Assembly: GCA_000719025.1 (NCBI GenBank)
Contig: JODP01000007.1
Span: forward strand, 186,001-250,000
DNA from: Kineosporia aurantiaca JCM 3230
Lineage (GTDB): Bacteria > Actinomycetota > Actinomycetes > Actinomycetales > Kineosporiaceae
Reading direction: 5' to 3'
DNA: 64,000 nucleotides
Shown: positions 7,493-16,033 of the stretch, piece after piece
Numbering within the stretch: position 1 is the first letter of the stretch
How the letters are laid out: the number at the start of each line of letters is the position of its first letter
Made by a program: the position numbers and the translations under genes
The notes under the pieces: model-generated
Database searches by the model: none
What the model was told of the DNA's origin: nothing
What the model saw: the letters and a program-made list of their open reading frames with translations, nothing else

Positions 7493-10400
7493 TTACAGCT
7501 GGGCGAGGAACTTCTCGGCCCGGCGGACGAACATGTGGGCCTCCTGCTGAAGGGCGACGGCCCGGGCGCGTTGGGCGTTTGCGACAGCGGACCGGTGGTC
7601 CCCGGCAGCCCGGGCCAGCTGCGCGCGCAGCAGGATCAGGAGCCCTTCCGAAGAGCGCTGCCCGTAGCGCTCCAGGCAGTCCTCGGCGCTGGCCAGGGCG
7701 CGGTCGGCGGCCTCCAGAGTCCCTGCGGCCATGCGCATCTCACTCAGCAGCCCGTACCAGGTCGAGACACACGTCCGGGCCGGACTGGAAAGATGACTGA
7801 CGATCAGCCGCTCGGCCCGGTCCGCCCGGCCCGAGGGGTCGTCACCGCTCATGGCCAGCGCCCAGTACCGGGCCAGCCGTGAATAGGTGCCGAGGGAGGA
7901 GAATGAGAAGTCCGGATCGGCGGCGATCCCGCGCTCGGCCGCCCGCAACGCCCAGTCCGGATCGCCGACCACGGCCGCGGTCCGCGCCTCGAAGGACGTC
8001 GCCACCGTGACGGCGTAGGGGTCCTCGCCCGCCGCCCCGGCCAGGTCGCCCAGCAGCGTCCGGGCCGTCGTCGTCTCCCCGTGATAGCCCGCGATCTCGG
8101 CGAACATCCCGGCCGCCATCAGCTGCACACCGTCCCGCACCGGATCGCGGTCGGCGTCCGGGGCCGGCGACCCGAGGGCGCTCAGCCGTCGGAACGACTC
8201 GCCGACGTTGCCCAGGCACCACGCGTGAATACCGGCGGCGGCCTGGCCGTACGAGCGCACCACCGGATCGGCCGAGGTCCGGCCCAGCTCCTCCAGGCGA
8301 GCGGCCAGGGGAGTGCTGCGGTCGAGCTCGAGGGCCTGACCGTGCGCGGTCCAGCGGGAGAAGAGGAACCCGGCCGCCTCGCGCTCGCGACCCAGGCGCT
8401 GCGCGACCTGCTCGGCCCGCTCGGTCAGGCTGACCGAGGCCATGCCGTACATGGAGCGCATCCCGACCACGGCGATCAGCTGGGACAGGGCCTCCAGTTC
8501 CAGCTCGAGCAGGGACGAGCGGCGGGCCAGTTCGACGGCCGAGCTGAGGTGGCGTTCGGCTGCGCCGAGCGCTGTCTTGGCGGTGGCCCGCCGTCCGGCC
8601 CGGACCAGGGCGGTGACGGTCCGGGCGGGGTCGGCCATCGGCCCGGCCGCCCACAGATGGTGCGCCACCCGCTCGGCCACGGACTCGTCGCTCAGGCCGA
8701 CCTGCTCGATGGCGTCGGCGATCCGGCCGTGCCGGGCCGCGGCGCGACCGGGGGAGATCTCCTCCGACACGGCCTGCCGGACCAGGTCGTGGGTGAACCG
8801 GTAGGAGAACGGGTCTCCGGGCGTGGGGCCGACGAAGCCCAGGGCGCACACCGGTTCCAGCCGGTCCAGGCAGGAGACCACGTCCAGGGAGGCCGTCCGG
8901 GCCAGCACCGGGAGCTCGACGCGGCGACCGATCAGCGCGGCGATCTCCAGGAGTTCGCGGGTGTCGGGCTCGAGCCCGGACAGCCGGTCCCGGACCACGT
9001 CGCGGACGGTCACCGGAACCCCGCGTCCCAGCACCGTTTCCTTCGTGATCTCCTTCTCGGAGGCCAGCAACCGGCCCAGTTCCCGCACGAAGAAGGGGTT
9101 TCCGGCGGTGCGCGTGTGCACCAGGCCGGCCACCTCCGGAGCGGGCCGCACGCCGGTCTCCAGGTGCACCAGATCGGCCACCTCGGCCGGGCTGAGCGGG
9201 CCGACCAGAACCCGGCGGTGATCCGGCGTGCGGCTGGCCGAGGCCAGCGTGCGGACCAGCTCCAGGCTGGGGACCGGCCCGCGGTTGCGCATCGCCCCGA
9301 CCACCGCGGTCCCGGCGGGAAGCCGGGCCATGACGTGATTCAGGAGGTGCAGCGAGCTGGTGTCGGCCCACTGCAGATCGTCCATCATCAGGACCACCGG
9401 ACGCTCACCGGCCCACTCGGCGATCACGTCCAGGACCTGTTCGCGCAGCCGGAACGGCCCGTGGCCCTCGACGATCGCCGCGGCGTCGTTCCGCTGCGAT
9501 CCGACGAGGTGACCGAGACCGCGGGCCAGCCAGTCCTCGCGGCGGGCCGGCGCCATGGCCTCCAGCAGGCTCGTGACCGCCTCGACCCACGGCCACATCG
9601 TCGGGGTGCCCTCGCCCGGCAAGCAGTGCCCCCACACCACCAGCGCACCGCGCTGCTCGGCGTGAGCGGCGACCTCCTCCAGTAGCCGGCTCTTGCCGGA
9701 CCCGGGCTCGCCCTCGAGCAGGACCACCGCGGTCCGGTTCTGCAGGGCCGGTTCCAGGGCCTTGCGAAGGTCGGCGATCTCGTCGGTGCGGCCGATCAGC
9801 GGGTCTCGGACCAGCACGGGCAGCACGGGCAGCGCAGGCTCGGTGGAGGTGGAGGCGGAGGTGATGCGGCTTCGGGGCGGCTGGGCGAGGACCCGCTGAT
9901 GGGCTTCGCGCAGTGATTCCCCGGGGTCGACGCCGAGGTCCTCGGCCAGGCGCCGACGCGCCGCGTCGAACACCGTGAGGGCCTGCGCCTGGTGACCGGC
10001 CTCGCCCAGCGAGGTCACCAGGCTGGCCAGCACCGGCTCGTGCAGCGGAGCCATGGTCGCCGCCAGGTGCAGGGCCTCCAGTACGCGGTCCGGCCGGCCG
10101 ACCGACAGCGCCGCCTCGGCCGCCTCGACGCAGGCCCGGAAGAACTCCTGGTCCAGGCCGGCGAAGATGGGTTCGGCCTCGGGACCGTGCACCCAGCCGT
10201 CCCCGGCCGAGCCGCTCCACAGGTCGAGCGCGCCGACGTAGTGGTCGAGGGCCACGCCGGCCCGGCCCTGGTCCAGGGCAGCGCGGGCGTCCCCGGCCAG
10301 CTGCCGGAACCGGGCCAGGTCCAGGATCTCGGGCCCGGCTGCGCACAAGTACCCGTTCCCCCGGCTGAGCAGGTAGCTCCCGGCCCCTCGGGGCGGCAGG

Positions 10401-10681
10401 TCGGGTTCCAGCAGACGCCGCAGTGAGCCCACGTACTTGTGGATCACGTTCAGCGCGCTGGCCGGGGCGTGCTCACCCCAGATCAGGTCGATCAGCTCAC
10501 CGGTGCCGGTCGGGCGGCCGCCCCGGGCCAGCAGGAGGGCCAGCAAGTAGGCCTGCTGGCGGGGGGCGGTGTCGAGCTCGGTGGCGCCCCGCCACACCCG
10601 CAACGGGCCGAGGACCTGTAGTCGGAGCGAATCGTTGTGCATCGACGAGCCGCGCCCGTCGATACCCTGCGTCACGGTCAT
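7493..10681 (-). CDS. AfsR/SARP-type transcriptional regulator with AAA ATPase and TPR-like region
   Basis: 1,062 residues from the ATG at 10681. Order of domains: OmpR-type winged helix (about 20-95, LQVLGPLRVWRG to SLRRLLEP), bacterial transcriptional activator domain (about 105-250, rich in helical pairs, ending AEDLGVDPGESLREAHQRVL), ATPase of the AAA_16 type (about 280-460) with Walker A EGEPGSGKSR and Walker B VVLMMDDLQWAD, then about 550 residues of helical repeats like TPR. This is the architecture of AfsR-like activators, which switch on secondary metabolism or stress genes. The start has AGAGGG 7 bases upstream; a GTG at 10714 is an alternative. It is divergent from the TetR gene at 10828, with repeat-rich DNA between them. 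Confidence 0.9.
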   Translation of the reverse strand: MTVTQGIDGRGSSMHNDSLRLQVLGPLRVWRGATELDTAPRQQAYLLALLLARGGRPTGTGELIDLIWGEHAPASALNVIHKYVGSLRRLLEPDLPPRGAGSYLLSRGNGYLCAAGPEILDLARFRQLAGDARAALDQGRAGVALDHYVGALDLWSGSAGDGWVHGPEAEPIFAGLDQEFFRACVEAAEAALSVGRPDRVLEALHLAATMAPLHEPVLASLVTSLGEAGHQAQALTVFDAARRRLAEDLGVDPGESLREAHQRVLAQPPRSRITSASTSTEPALPVLPVLVRDPLIGRTDEIADLRKALEPALQNRTAVVLLEGEPGSGKSRLLEEVAAHAEQRGALVVWGHCLPGEGTPTMWPWVEAVTSLLEAMAPARREDWLARGLGHLVGSQRNDAAAIVEGHGPFRLREQVLDVIAEWAGERPVVLMMDDLQWADTSSLHLLNHVMARLPAGTAVVGAMRNRGPVPSLELVRTLASASRTPDHRRVLVGPLSPAEVADLVHLETGVRPAPEVAGLVHTRTAGNPFFVRELGRLLASEKEITKETVLGRGVPVTVRDVVRDRLSGLEPDTRELLEIAALIGRRVELPVLARTASLDVVSCLDRLEPVCALGFVGPTPGDPFSYRFTHDLVRQAVSEEISPGRAAARHGRIADAIEQVGLSDESVAERVAHHLWAAGPMADPARTVTALVRAGRRATAKTALGAAERHLSSAVELARRSSLLELELEALSQLIAVVGMRSMYGMASVSLTERAEQVAQRLGREREAAGFLFSRWTAHGQALELDRSTPLAARLEELGRTSADPVVRSYGQAAAGIHAWCLGNVGESFRRLSALGSPAPDADRDPVRDGVQLMAAGMFAEIAGYHGETTTARTLLGDLAGAAGEDPYAVTVATSFEARTAAVVGDPDWALRAAERGIAADPDFSFSSLGTYSRLARYWALAMSGDDPSGRADRAERLIVSHLSSPARTCVSTWYGLLSEMRMAAGTLEAADRALASAEDCLERYGQRSSEGLLILLRAQLARAAGDHRSAVANAQRARAVALQQEAHMFVRRAEKFLAQL

Positions 10682-10752
10682 TCCCGATCCCTCTACCCGG
10701 CCCGTGCAGGACACGCCTGACCGGGAATGCCGAAAAGTCGAATATGGCTAGA

Positions 10753-10795
10753 CTCTAGCTGCTGGAGTACGGCTCTAGCTATAGCCACTGGAGTA
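10753..10795. repeat. Two direct repeats CTCTAGCT...CTGGAGTA in a divergent promoter
   Basis: CTCTAGCT followed by CTGGAGTA occurs twice: at 10753-10769 (gap 1 base) and at 10773-10795 (gap 7 bases). They sit between the SARP-type gene (start 10681, -) and the TetR gene (start 10828, +). This could be a multi-site operator for the SARP-type activator, whose relatives bind direct repeats. Confidence 0.55.
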
Positions 10796-10805
10796 ACACT
10801 CCAGT
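10787..10805. promoter_or_regulatory. Perfect 8-bp inverted repeat, probable TetR operator
   Basis: ACTGGAGT-AAC-ACTCCAGT is a perfect palindrome with a 3-bp centre, 23 bases upstream of the TetR start codon. Size, symmetry and position fit autoregulation by the TetR protein and control of the divergent SARP-type gene. It overlaps the second direct-repeat unit. Confidence 0.6.
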
Positions 10806-10827
10806 CACTGGGGACAGGAGCAAGGCG

Positions 10828-11445
10828 TTGCCGGAGCAAGCAGCACCCGTCAACCGGCGGGACGAGTACGCCCAGATGACCCGGCAAGAGGTGATCAAGG
10901 CCGCCCGTAAACTGTTCGCCGAGAACGGGTACGAGCAGACCAAGGTGGAGAGGGTCGCCCGCGAGGCGCGGGTCTCCCCGGCCACCGTCTACGCCCAGTG
11001 CGGCGGCAAAGAAGGGCTGCTGCGCAGCCTGATGGACATGTGGACGATGAGCCCGACCGTTGCCCGGATAATGGCCGACGCGGTTGCGGCTCCCACCGGT
11101 GCGGCCAAGCTCAAGGTGCTGGGCCAGGGCTACGCCGCCCACGCGGCCGAGGCCGGCGACATCATGGCCATCGTCGAGCGGGCCGCCGCCAGCTCCGACA
11201 CGGCCCGTGAGTTCATGGACATCGCCGACGAGCGTCACCGCGAGTCGCTGGAGGTGATCACCCAGAGCATCGCCGACGTCGGCGCCCTGGCCGACGGGGT
11301 GACGGTCACCGACGCGGCCCTGATCATCTACTTCCACTTCCGCAACCCCCAGTTCGTGCTCGCCTCCGAGACCTTCGGCTGGGGCGTCGAGCGGACCACG
11401 CAATGGCTCACCGAACGGGTGGCGGCGGCGATCCTCAAGGACTGA
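10828..11445 (+). CDS. TetR-family transcriptional regulator
   Basis: 205 residues. The N-terminal helix-turn-helix is clear at about residues 18-65 (MTRQEVIKAARKLFAENGY, then VERVAREARVSPATVYAQCG). The C-terminal ligand domain is all-helical and not diagnostic. The start is a TTG at 10828 with GGAG at 10817-10820, a clean ribosome-binding site 7 bases away. It probably binds the palindrome at 10787-10805, controlling itself and perhaps the divergent SARP-type regulator. The hydrolase gene at 11526 follows in the same direction after 80 bases and may be another target. The effector is unknown. Confidence 0.88.
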   Translation: MPEQAAPVNRRDEYAQMTRQEVIKAARKLFAENGYEQTKVERVAREARVSPATVYAQCGGKEGLLRSLMDMWTMSPTVARIMADAVAAPTGAAKLKVLGQGYAAHAAEAGDIMAIVERAAASSDTAREFMDIADERHRESLEVITQSIADVGALADGVTVTDAALIIYFHFRNPQFVLASETFGWGVERTTQWLTERVAAAILKD

Positions 11446-11525
11446 CGCAGTTCCACAATCCTTCAACAAGGACGCCCTAGGTTCGGCAGCGATTGCGAAC
11501 ACCCTGGGCGAAGGCGGCACTGAAC

Positions 11526-12395
11526 ATGGTCACGACCCACCACCGGTACGCCTTGGTCGAGGGCCGCCAGATCTTCTACCGCGAGGCCGGGCGGCCCGAG
11601 AATCCCACCCTGGTGCTGCTGCACGGGTTTCCGGCCAGCTCGCTGATGTTCCGCGAGCTGATCCCCCACCTGGCCGACCGCTGGCACCTGATCGCCCCCG
11701 ACCACCTCGGCTCCGGCCTCTCCGACGCCCCCTCCGCCGAGGAGTTCGCCTACTCCTTCGACGCCCTCGCCGATCTGACCCAGGCCCTGCTCACCCACCT
11801 GCGGATCGAGCGGTACGGCCTGTTCGTCCAGGACCACGGCGCCCAGATCGGCTGGCGGCTGGCCCTGCGCACCCCCGAGGCGATCCGGGCGATCATCAGC
11901 CAGAACGGCAACGCCTACATCGAGGGCCTGCAGCCGGAGTACTTCACCACGGTGCGCGACTACTGGCAGGCCCAGACCCCGCAGACCGAGGCCGGCGTCC
12001 GCGAGACCCTGACGCTGGAACTGACCCGGTGGCAGTACCTCACCGGCGTGGCCGACGAGACCCTGGTCGACCCCAACACCTGGATCCACGACCACGACCT
12101 GCTCTCCCGCTCCGGCAACGACCGGGTCCAGCTCGCCCTGTTCCAGGACTACGCCAGCAACCCCTCGCTGTATCCCCAGGTGCACCAGTACTTCCGCGAC
12201 CACCAGGTGCCGCTGCTCGCGGTCTGGGGCCGGGGCGACCCGATCTTCGGCCCGGCCGGCGCGCTGGCCTTCACCGTCGACCTGCCGGACGCCGAGATCC
12301 ACCTGCTCGACGGCGGGCACTTCCTGCTCGAGAGCGCCCTGGACGAGGTGGTCCCGCTGGTCCGGGACTTCCTCGGGAAACACCTTTCGTCCTGA
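11526..12395 (+). CDS. Haloalkane-dehalogenase-like alpha/beta hydrolase
   Basis: 289 residues from ATG 11526. Motifs: oxyanion loop HGFPASSLMFR, then IAPDHLGSGLSD, and nucleophile elbow FVQDHGAQIGWR in which the nucleophile is Asp103 rather than Ser, as in haloalkane dehalogenases and fluoroacetate-dehalogenase relatives. The acid is probably in the WGRGDPIFGP strand and the histidine in LLDGGHFLLE. Many relatives are of unknown substrate, so dehalogenation is not established. An in-frame TTG at 11493 is a poorer start. A small inverted repeat (TCCTT-CAAC-AAGGA, 11459-11472) lies upstream. It follows the TetR gene and could be controlled by it. Confidence 0.82.
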   Translation: MVTTHHRYALVEGRQIFYREAGRPENPTLVLLHGFPASSLMFRELIPHLADRWHLIAPDHLGSGLSDAPSAEEFAYSFDALADLTQALLTHLRIERYGLFVQDHGAQIGWRLALRTPEAIRAIISQNGNAYIEGLQPEYFTTVRDYWQAQTPQTEAGVRETLTLELTRWQYLTGVADETLVDPNTWIHDHDLLSRSGNDRVQLALFQDYASNPSLYPQVHQYFRDHQVPLLAVWGRGDPIFGPAGALAFTVDLPDAEIHLLDGGHFLLESALDEVVPLVRDFLGKHLSS

Positions 12396-12434
12396 CCGCT
12401 CTTTCCCGCGGAACCCCGGCAGCAAGGTCTAGTA

Positions 12435-12466
12435 ATCTCTACAGAATAAGTAGAGTATGGACGCAG
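12435..12466. promoter_or_regulatory. Site A: 32-bp promoter/operator element with CTCTAC-N7-GTAGAG palindrome
   Basis: The palindrome CTCTAC-N7-GTAGAG spans 12437-12455. The wider element (12435-12466) matches site C at 23832-23863 at 29 of 32 positions. TAGAGT at 12451-12456 resembles an actinobacterial -10 box, so a bound protein would cover the promoter. It lies 50 bases upstream of the truncated nitroreductase that heads the first monooxygenase operon. Confidence 0.65.
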
Positions 12467-12515
12467 TGCCGTTGATCGGTACCGATACGTGAGGTTTCAT
12501 CACGCGGGAGGCGCC

Positions 12516-12722
12516 ATGGCGGAGACCTGGGAGGCCGTGACTTCACGGCGGAACGTCCGTAGCTACACCGATCAGCCCATCTCCGACGCGGATCTGGGGC
12601 GGATCCTGGAAGGCGCCCGGCGAACCCCGTCAGCGTCCAACCGCCAGCACTGGGACCTGGTCGTGGTCACCGACCGGGAGCAGCTGGCCGAACTGGAGAT
12701 CGTGCACCGGGGCCGGTGGTAG
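12516..12722 (+). pseudogene. Truncated nitroreductase-family gene (N-terminal third)
   Basis: 68 residues from ATG 12516, which has a good GGGAG box at 12506-12510. The sequence RRNVRSYTDQPISDADLGRILEGARRTPSASNRQHWDLVVVTD matches the N-terminal FMN-binding part of nitroreductases, but the family is normally 190-220 residues long. Here the frame stops at 12720-12722 after VHRGRW, and the next 170 bases do not resume the family in any frame I could read. The start and promoter look intact, so it may be a decaying gene that still provides the leader for the downstream operon. A full-length relative is at 30650-31327 beside the second monooxygenase pair. Confidence 0.7.
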
Positions 12723-12725
12723 CCC

Positions 12726-12896
12726 GTGTCCTTGCCACCGCTTCCGGAGAACACCTTTCACCTCGGCCATGACGAGGACATCTTTCTCTACGGGTCCGGG
12801 GACATCATGCGGGCCGTCACGATCCAGATACCCGTCGATCCGCTCGATCCGCGAGAGGACCCGCGGGAGAACGCGAAAGGGACCGGGCATGAGTGA
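12726..12896 (+). CDS. Small hypothetical protein coupled to the monooxygenase operon
   Basis: A 56-residue open frame from GTG 12726 to TGA 12896, rich in acidic residues (LGHDEDIFLYGSGD, then PREDPRENAKGTGHE). It starts 3 bases after the truncated nitroreductase and its end overlaps the start of the next monooxygenase (ATG at 12889), an arrangement typical of coupled real genes. I do not recognise the sequence. No ribosome-binding site is obvious. It could be a remnant of an unrelated deleted gene or a true small protein. Confidence 0.4.
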   Translation: MSLPPLPENTFHLGHDEDIFLYGSGDIMRAVTIQIPVDPLDPREDPRENAKGTGHE

Positions 12897-13911
12897 GTTC
12901 ATCGCGGTCGACCTGGACGGCGACGGAGCCCATCCGGCCGCCTGGCGCGACGCGGGCAGGCCGCCCGGCAGCGTGCTTTCCGGCCGGGCCCTGCGCGCGG
13001 CCGTCACCGCCGCCGAAGCCGCAGGATTTGTGCTGGCCACGTTCGAGGACAGCCCGGTGCCGCCCAGTGCTGAGGTGGCCGGACGCCTGGAATCGGGCAC
13101 TCGCGCGGCATTCTCCTCCACCATCACGCACCGCATCGGCCTGGCGCCGGTGCTGCACACCACCACGACCGAGCCGTTCCATCTGGCCACCCAGCTGGCC
13201 AGCCTCGATCACGCCAGCCAGGGTCGGGCCGCCTGGGTGGTCGGCGCCGCCGCGGACGCCGAGGCGCTGGCAACCGTCGGTGCGGCTCCTCTGATTGGGG
13301 ACGCCCGTCGCCAGGAAATTGCGGACGTGGTGGTCACCGCGCGGTTGCTGTGGGATTCGTGGCAGGACGACGCCGTGCTCAAGGACGTGGCCACCGGCCG
13401 CTATCTGGACGCCGATCGCGTCCACCATATTGATTTCACCGGAGCCACTTTCAGCGTGAAGGGGCCCTTGATCACTCCGCGTCCGCCGCAGGGGCAGGTG
13501 GTCGTCATCGCCCCCAGCATTCTCGGGATCGACGAGCACGCGGACATCGTCCTGGTCAGTGACTCGGCCCAGGTCGCCCGGGCCCGGGACGCGGGCGTTC
13601 CCCTGGTGTTCGCAGACGTGGAAGTCGCGCTCGACTCCTCGCAGGAGCCGGCGGCCGACCGCATTGCCCGGCTGGACGAGTTCACGCCCTGGGAAGCGAC
13701 TTCCCGGATTCGGCACGTCGGCTCGGTGAAGGGTCTGCGCGAGCTGCTGGCCGGATTGTCCGAAGAGGTGGACGGCGTGCGGTTGCTGCCTGCCGTCCAG
13801 GCCGTCGACCTGCCGCTGGTGGCCGAGCTGACCGGCCCGCCCTTGTCGGGAGAGACCCTTCGCGAGCGGCTCGGACTTCCGCGCCCGGTCAACCGTTTCG
13901 TCAACGCCTAG
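12889..13911 (+). CDS. Luciferase-like (LLM class) flavin-dependent protein, small partner type
   Basis: 340 residues. It has the bacterial-luciferase-like TIM-barrel feel: THRIGLAPVLHTTTTEPFHLATQLASLDHASQGRAAWVV is the LLM signature region (about 75-115), followed by VVVTARLLWDSW and the substrate-loop segment. It ends SGETLRERLGLPRP like its larger partner. It has a close relative at 31361-32266, and both stand directly in front of a DszA/NtaA-type monooxygenase, so the two types are probably used together. The start ATG 12889 overlaps the end of the small gene before it, and AAAGGG lies just upstream. FMNH2 and oxygen are the likely co-substrates; the target is inferred to be an organosulfur or amino compound. 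Confidence 0.82.
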   Translation: MSEFIAVDLDGDGAHPAAWRDAGRPPGSVLSGRALRAAVTAAEAAGFVLATFEDSPVPPSAEVAGRLESGTRAAFSSTITHRIGLAPVLHTTTTEPFHLATQLASLDHASQGRAAWVVGAAADAEALATVGAAPLIGDARRQEIADVVVTARLLWDSWQDDAVLKDVATGRYLDADRVHHIDFTGATFSVKGPLITPRPPQGQVVVIAPSILGIDEHADIVLVSDSAQVARARDAGVPLVFADVEVALDSSQEPAADRIARLDEFTPWEATSRIRHVGSVKGLRELLAGLSEEVDGVRLLPAVQAVDLPLVAELTGPPLSGETLRERLGLPRPVNRFVNA

Positions 13912-13924
13912 GAGCGAGCCCGTA

Positions 13925-15295
13925 ATGAGTGACGTTCAGACCGGCGCCCCCTACGACCCTCACGCCCAGGTACACCTGGGCGTCTTCTACACCGGCGTCG
14001 GTGCCCAGCTGGTCTGGTCCGAGCCCACCGTCCGCCCGCACGTGTCCGTCCAGACCTTCGTCGAGGTGGCCCAGCTGCTCGAAAGGGGCCTGTTCGACGC
14101 GTTCTTCCTCGGTGAGGGCCTGCGGGTCCGGGAGAACCGGGGCAAGGTGCTGGAACTCGACGTGGCCGGGAGGCCGGACGCGATCACCCAGCTGTCCGCC
14201 CTGGCGGCGGTGACCGAACGGATCGGCCTGGTCGCGACCCAGAACACCACCTACAACTTCCCGGCCGACCTGGCCCGCCGCCTGGCCAGCCTGGACCTGC
14301 TCTCCGACGGCCGGGCCGGCTGGAACATCGTCACCACCGACAATGCCTGGACCGGATCCAACTTCCGGCGCGGAGGCTGGCTGGAGCATGAGCGGCGCTA
14401 CGAGCGGGCCACCCAGTTCGTCCAGACCGCCAAGGACCTGTGGGCGTCCTGGGCCCCGGACGCGGTGGCCGACCGTCCGGACGCCAAGAGCTGGTCGGCC
14501 CCCGGGTCGATCAGCGAGGTCTCCCGGCACACCGATCTGGTGGAGGTGCGGGCCACCGCCACGGTTCCGGCCAGCCGGCAAGGGCGGCCGGTGCTGTTCC
14601 AGGCAGGCGATTCCGACGGTGGGCGGGAACTCGCGGCCACGCACGCGGACGTGGTCTTCTCGGCCAACACCGTCTTCGACAAGGCTGTGGCCTATGCCGC
14701 TGACCTGCGCGCAAGGCTGGCCCGGCACGGCCGCAGTCCCGACTCGCTGCGGATTCTGCCGGGTGCGGCCGTGTTGCTGGCGCCCACCGAGGCCGAAGCG
14801 CGGGACAAGGCGCAGTGGGTTCGTGAGCAACAGCTTTCGGCGCCGCGGGCACTGGCGTTCTTCGAGCAGTACTGGGGTGCGGACCTGTCCGCCTACGACC
14901 CGAACGGACCGCTGCCCGATATCGCGCCCAGCGAAGGCGAGCTCGACCCCTCGCGCGGCACCATCCCGATCGAGCAGCGCACCGGCAAGCTCGAGCGGAT
15001 CGCGGCTTGGCGGGAGCGGGCGCAGGAGCAGAACCTGTCCATGCTGCAGCTGTACCGCGAGGTCTCACCCCGCGAGCGGTGGTTCGTGGGTACCCCCGCG
15101 CAGATCGCCGACCAGTGGGTGCACTATGTGCGCACCCGGGCGGTCGACGGGTTCAACCTCACCCCGCACCTGCTGCCGGGGTCGCTGGTGGACGTGGTCG
15201 AGCTGCTGGTGCCGGAGCTACAGGAGCGCGGCGCTTATCGAACTGCTTATCAGGGAACGACTCTGCGCGAGCACCTCAACCTGCCGCCGGTGTGA
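13925..15295 (+). CDS. NtaA/SnaA/DszA-family FMN-dependent monooxygenase
   Basis: 456 residues, normal length for this family of reduced-flavin monooxygenases (nitrilotriacetate, dibenzothiophene sulfone and thioether cleaving enzymes). Diagnostic stretches: ALAAVTERIGLVATQNTTYN, LARRLASLDLLSDGRAGWN, IVTTDNAWTGSNFRRGG, and VLFQAGDSDGGRELAATHADVVF. The C-terminus YQGTTLREHLNLPP is conserved in the family. It follows the small LLM protein by 13 bases and is probably cotranscribed from site A. It needs an FMN reductase that I do not see nearby. Its 3' end overlaps the convergent GNAT gene by 20 bases. Organosulfur oxidation is suggested by the neighbourhood, not by a specific residue. Confidence 0.9.
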   Translation: MSDVQTGAPYDPHAQVHLGVFYTGVGAQLVWSEPTVRPHVSVQTFVEVAQLLERGLFDAFFLGEGLRVRENRGKVLELDVAGRPDAITQLSALAAVTERIGLVATQNTTYNFPADLARRLASLDLLSDGRAGWNIVTTDNAWTGSNFRRGGWLEHERRYERATQFVQTAKDLWASWAPDAVADRPDAKSWSAPGSISEVSRHTDLVEVRATATVPASRQGRPVLFQAGDSDGGRELAATHADVVFSANTVFDKAVAYAADLRARLARHGRSPDSLRILPGAAVLLAPTEAEARDKAQWVREQQLSAPRALAFFEQYWGADLSAYDPNGPLPDIAPSEGELDPSRGTIPIEQRTGKLERIAAWRERAQEQNLSMLQLYREVSPRERWFVGTPAQIADQWVHYVRTRAVDGFNLTPHLLPGSLVDVVELLVPELQERGAYRTAYQGTTLREHLNLPPV

Positions 15296-15962
15296 CCAGC
15301 CGGACGAAAACCGTCTCCCGCCGCACCTGGAAACCCAGACGCTGATAGAGACGCCGGGCCGGGGCGTTGTCGACGCCGGTGTGCAGCAGCACCTCGTCGC
15401 CTCGCTCCCGGATGCCGTGCACGACCGCACTCACCAGCCGGGCCGCCAGGCCCTGGCCCCGGGCCTGCGGAGCCGTGCAGACCGCGCTGACCTCGGTCCA
15501 GCCGGGCACCCGCACCCGTTCCCCGGCCATCGCCACGAGTTCGCCGTTCTGCCGGATGCCCAGGTAGCGGCCGATCTCCACGGTCCGCGAGCGCCACGGG
15601 CCGGGGCGGGTGCGCTCGATCAGACCGGCGATCGCGGGGGCGTCGTCCGGTCCCAGCAGCACGGCCTCGGCGTCCGGTCGACCCGGGAAGTCGGCGGCGA
15701 CCAGTTGCACCGCGTTCCCGATCCGGCTCACGGCCCAGCCCGCCGGCAGTTCGAAAGGCGCTCCGGCCAGCACCACTTCCTGACCGGGGCCGGCCAGGGC
15801 GGCCAGGTCGCGCCAGGCGCCCTGGTCACGGTCGAGGGGGAGCGCGCTGTAGGCCGCGAAGTCCGGGTGATAGCGGCGGGCCCGCCCGTGCGCCTCGGCG
15901 AGGTCGCGGTGCGGGCCGTTCAGCGCGTGCCAGGCCAGGTTGTCCAGAGGGGTGGAGGTCAT
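15276..15962 (-). CDS. GNAT N-acetyltransferase with extra N-terminal domain (paralogue 1)
   Basis: 228 residues. The C-terminal half (about 115-225) is a GNAT fold: GELVAMAGERV, then the acetyl-CoA loop VCTAPQARGQGLAARL (the R/QxxGxG/A motif) and NAPARRLYQRLGFQ. The N-terminal 100 residues begin PLDNLAWHALNGPHRDLAE and are shared with the paralogue at 25074-25802. The substrate is unknown; in this setting an amino acid is plausible. It is divergent from the cystathionine-beta-synthase-like gene, and site B lies between the two starts. It converges on the monooxygenase gene with a 20-bp overlap. Confidence 0.87.
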   Translation of the reverse strand: MTSTPLDNLAWHALNGPHRDLAEAHGRARRYHPDFAAYSALPLDRDQGAWRDLAALAGPGQEVVLAGAPFELPAGWAVSRIGNAVQLVAADFPGRPDAEAVLLGPDDAPAIAGLIERTRPGPWRSRTVEIGRYLGIRQNGELVAMAGERVRVPGWTEVSAVCTAPQARGQGLAARLVSAVVHGIRERGDEVLLHTGVDNAPARRLYQRLGFQVRRETVFVRLVTPAAG

Positions 15963-16033
15963 GAGGTCGGTCCTGACGGTCGGGGAACGGAAGCGGCTGC
16001 GATGGGCAACTTCTCAGAGGATCCGCGATAAAG

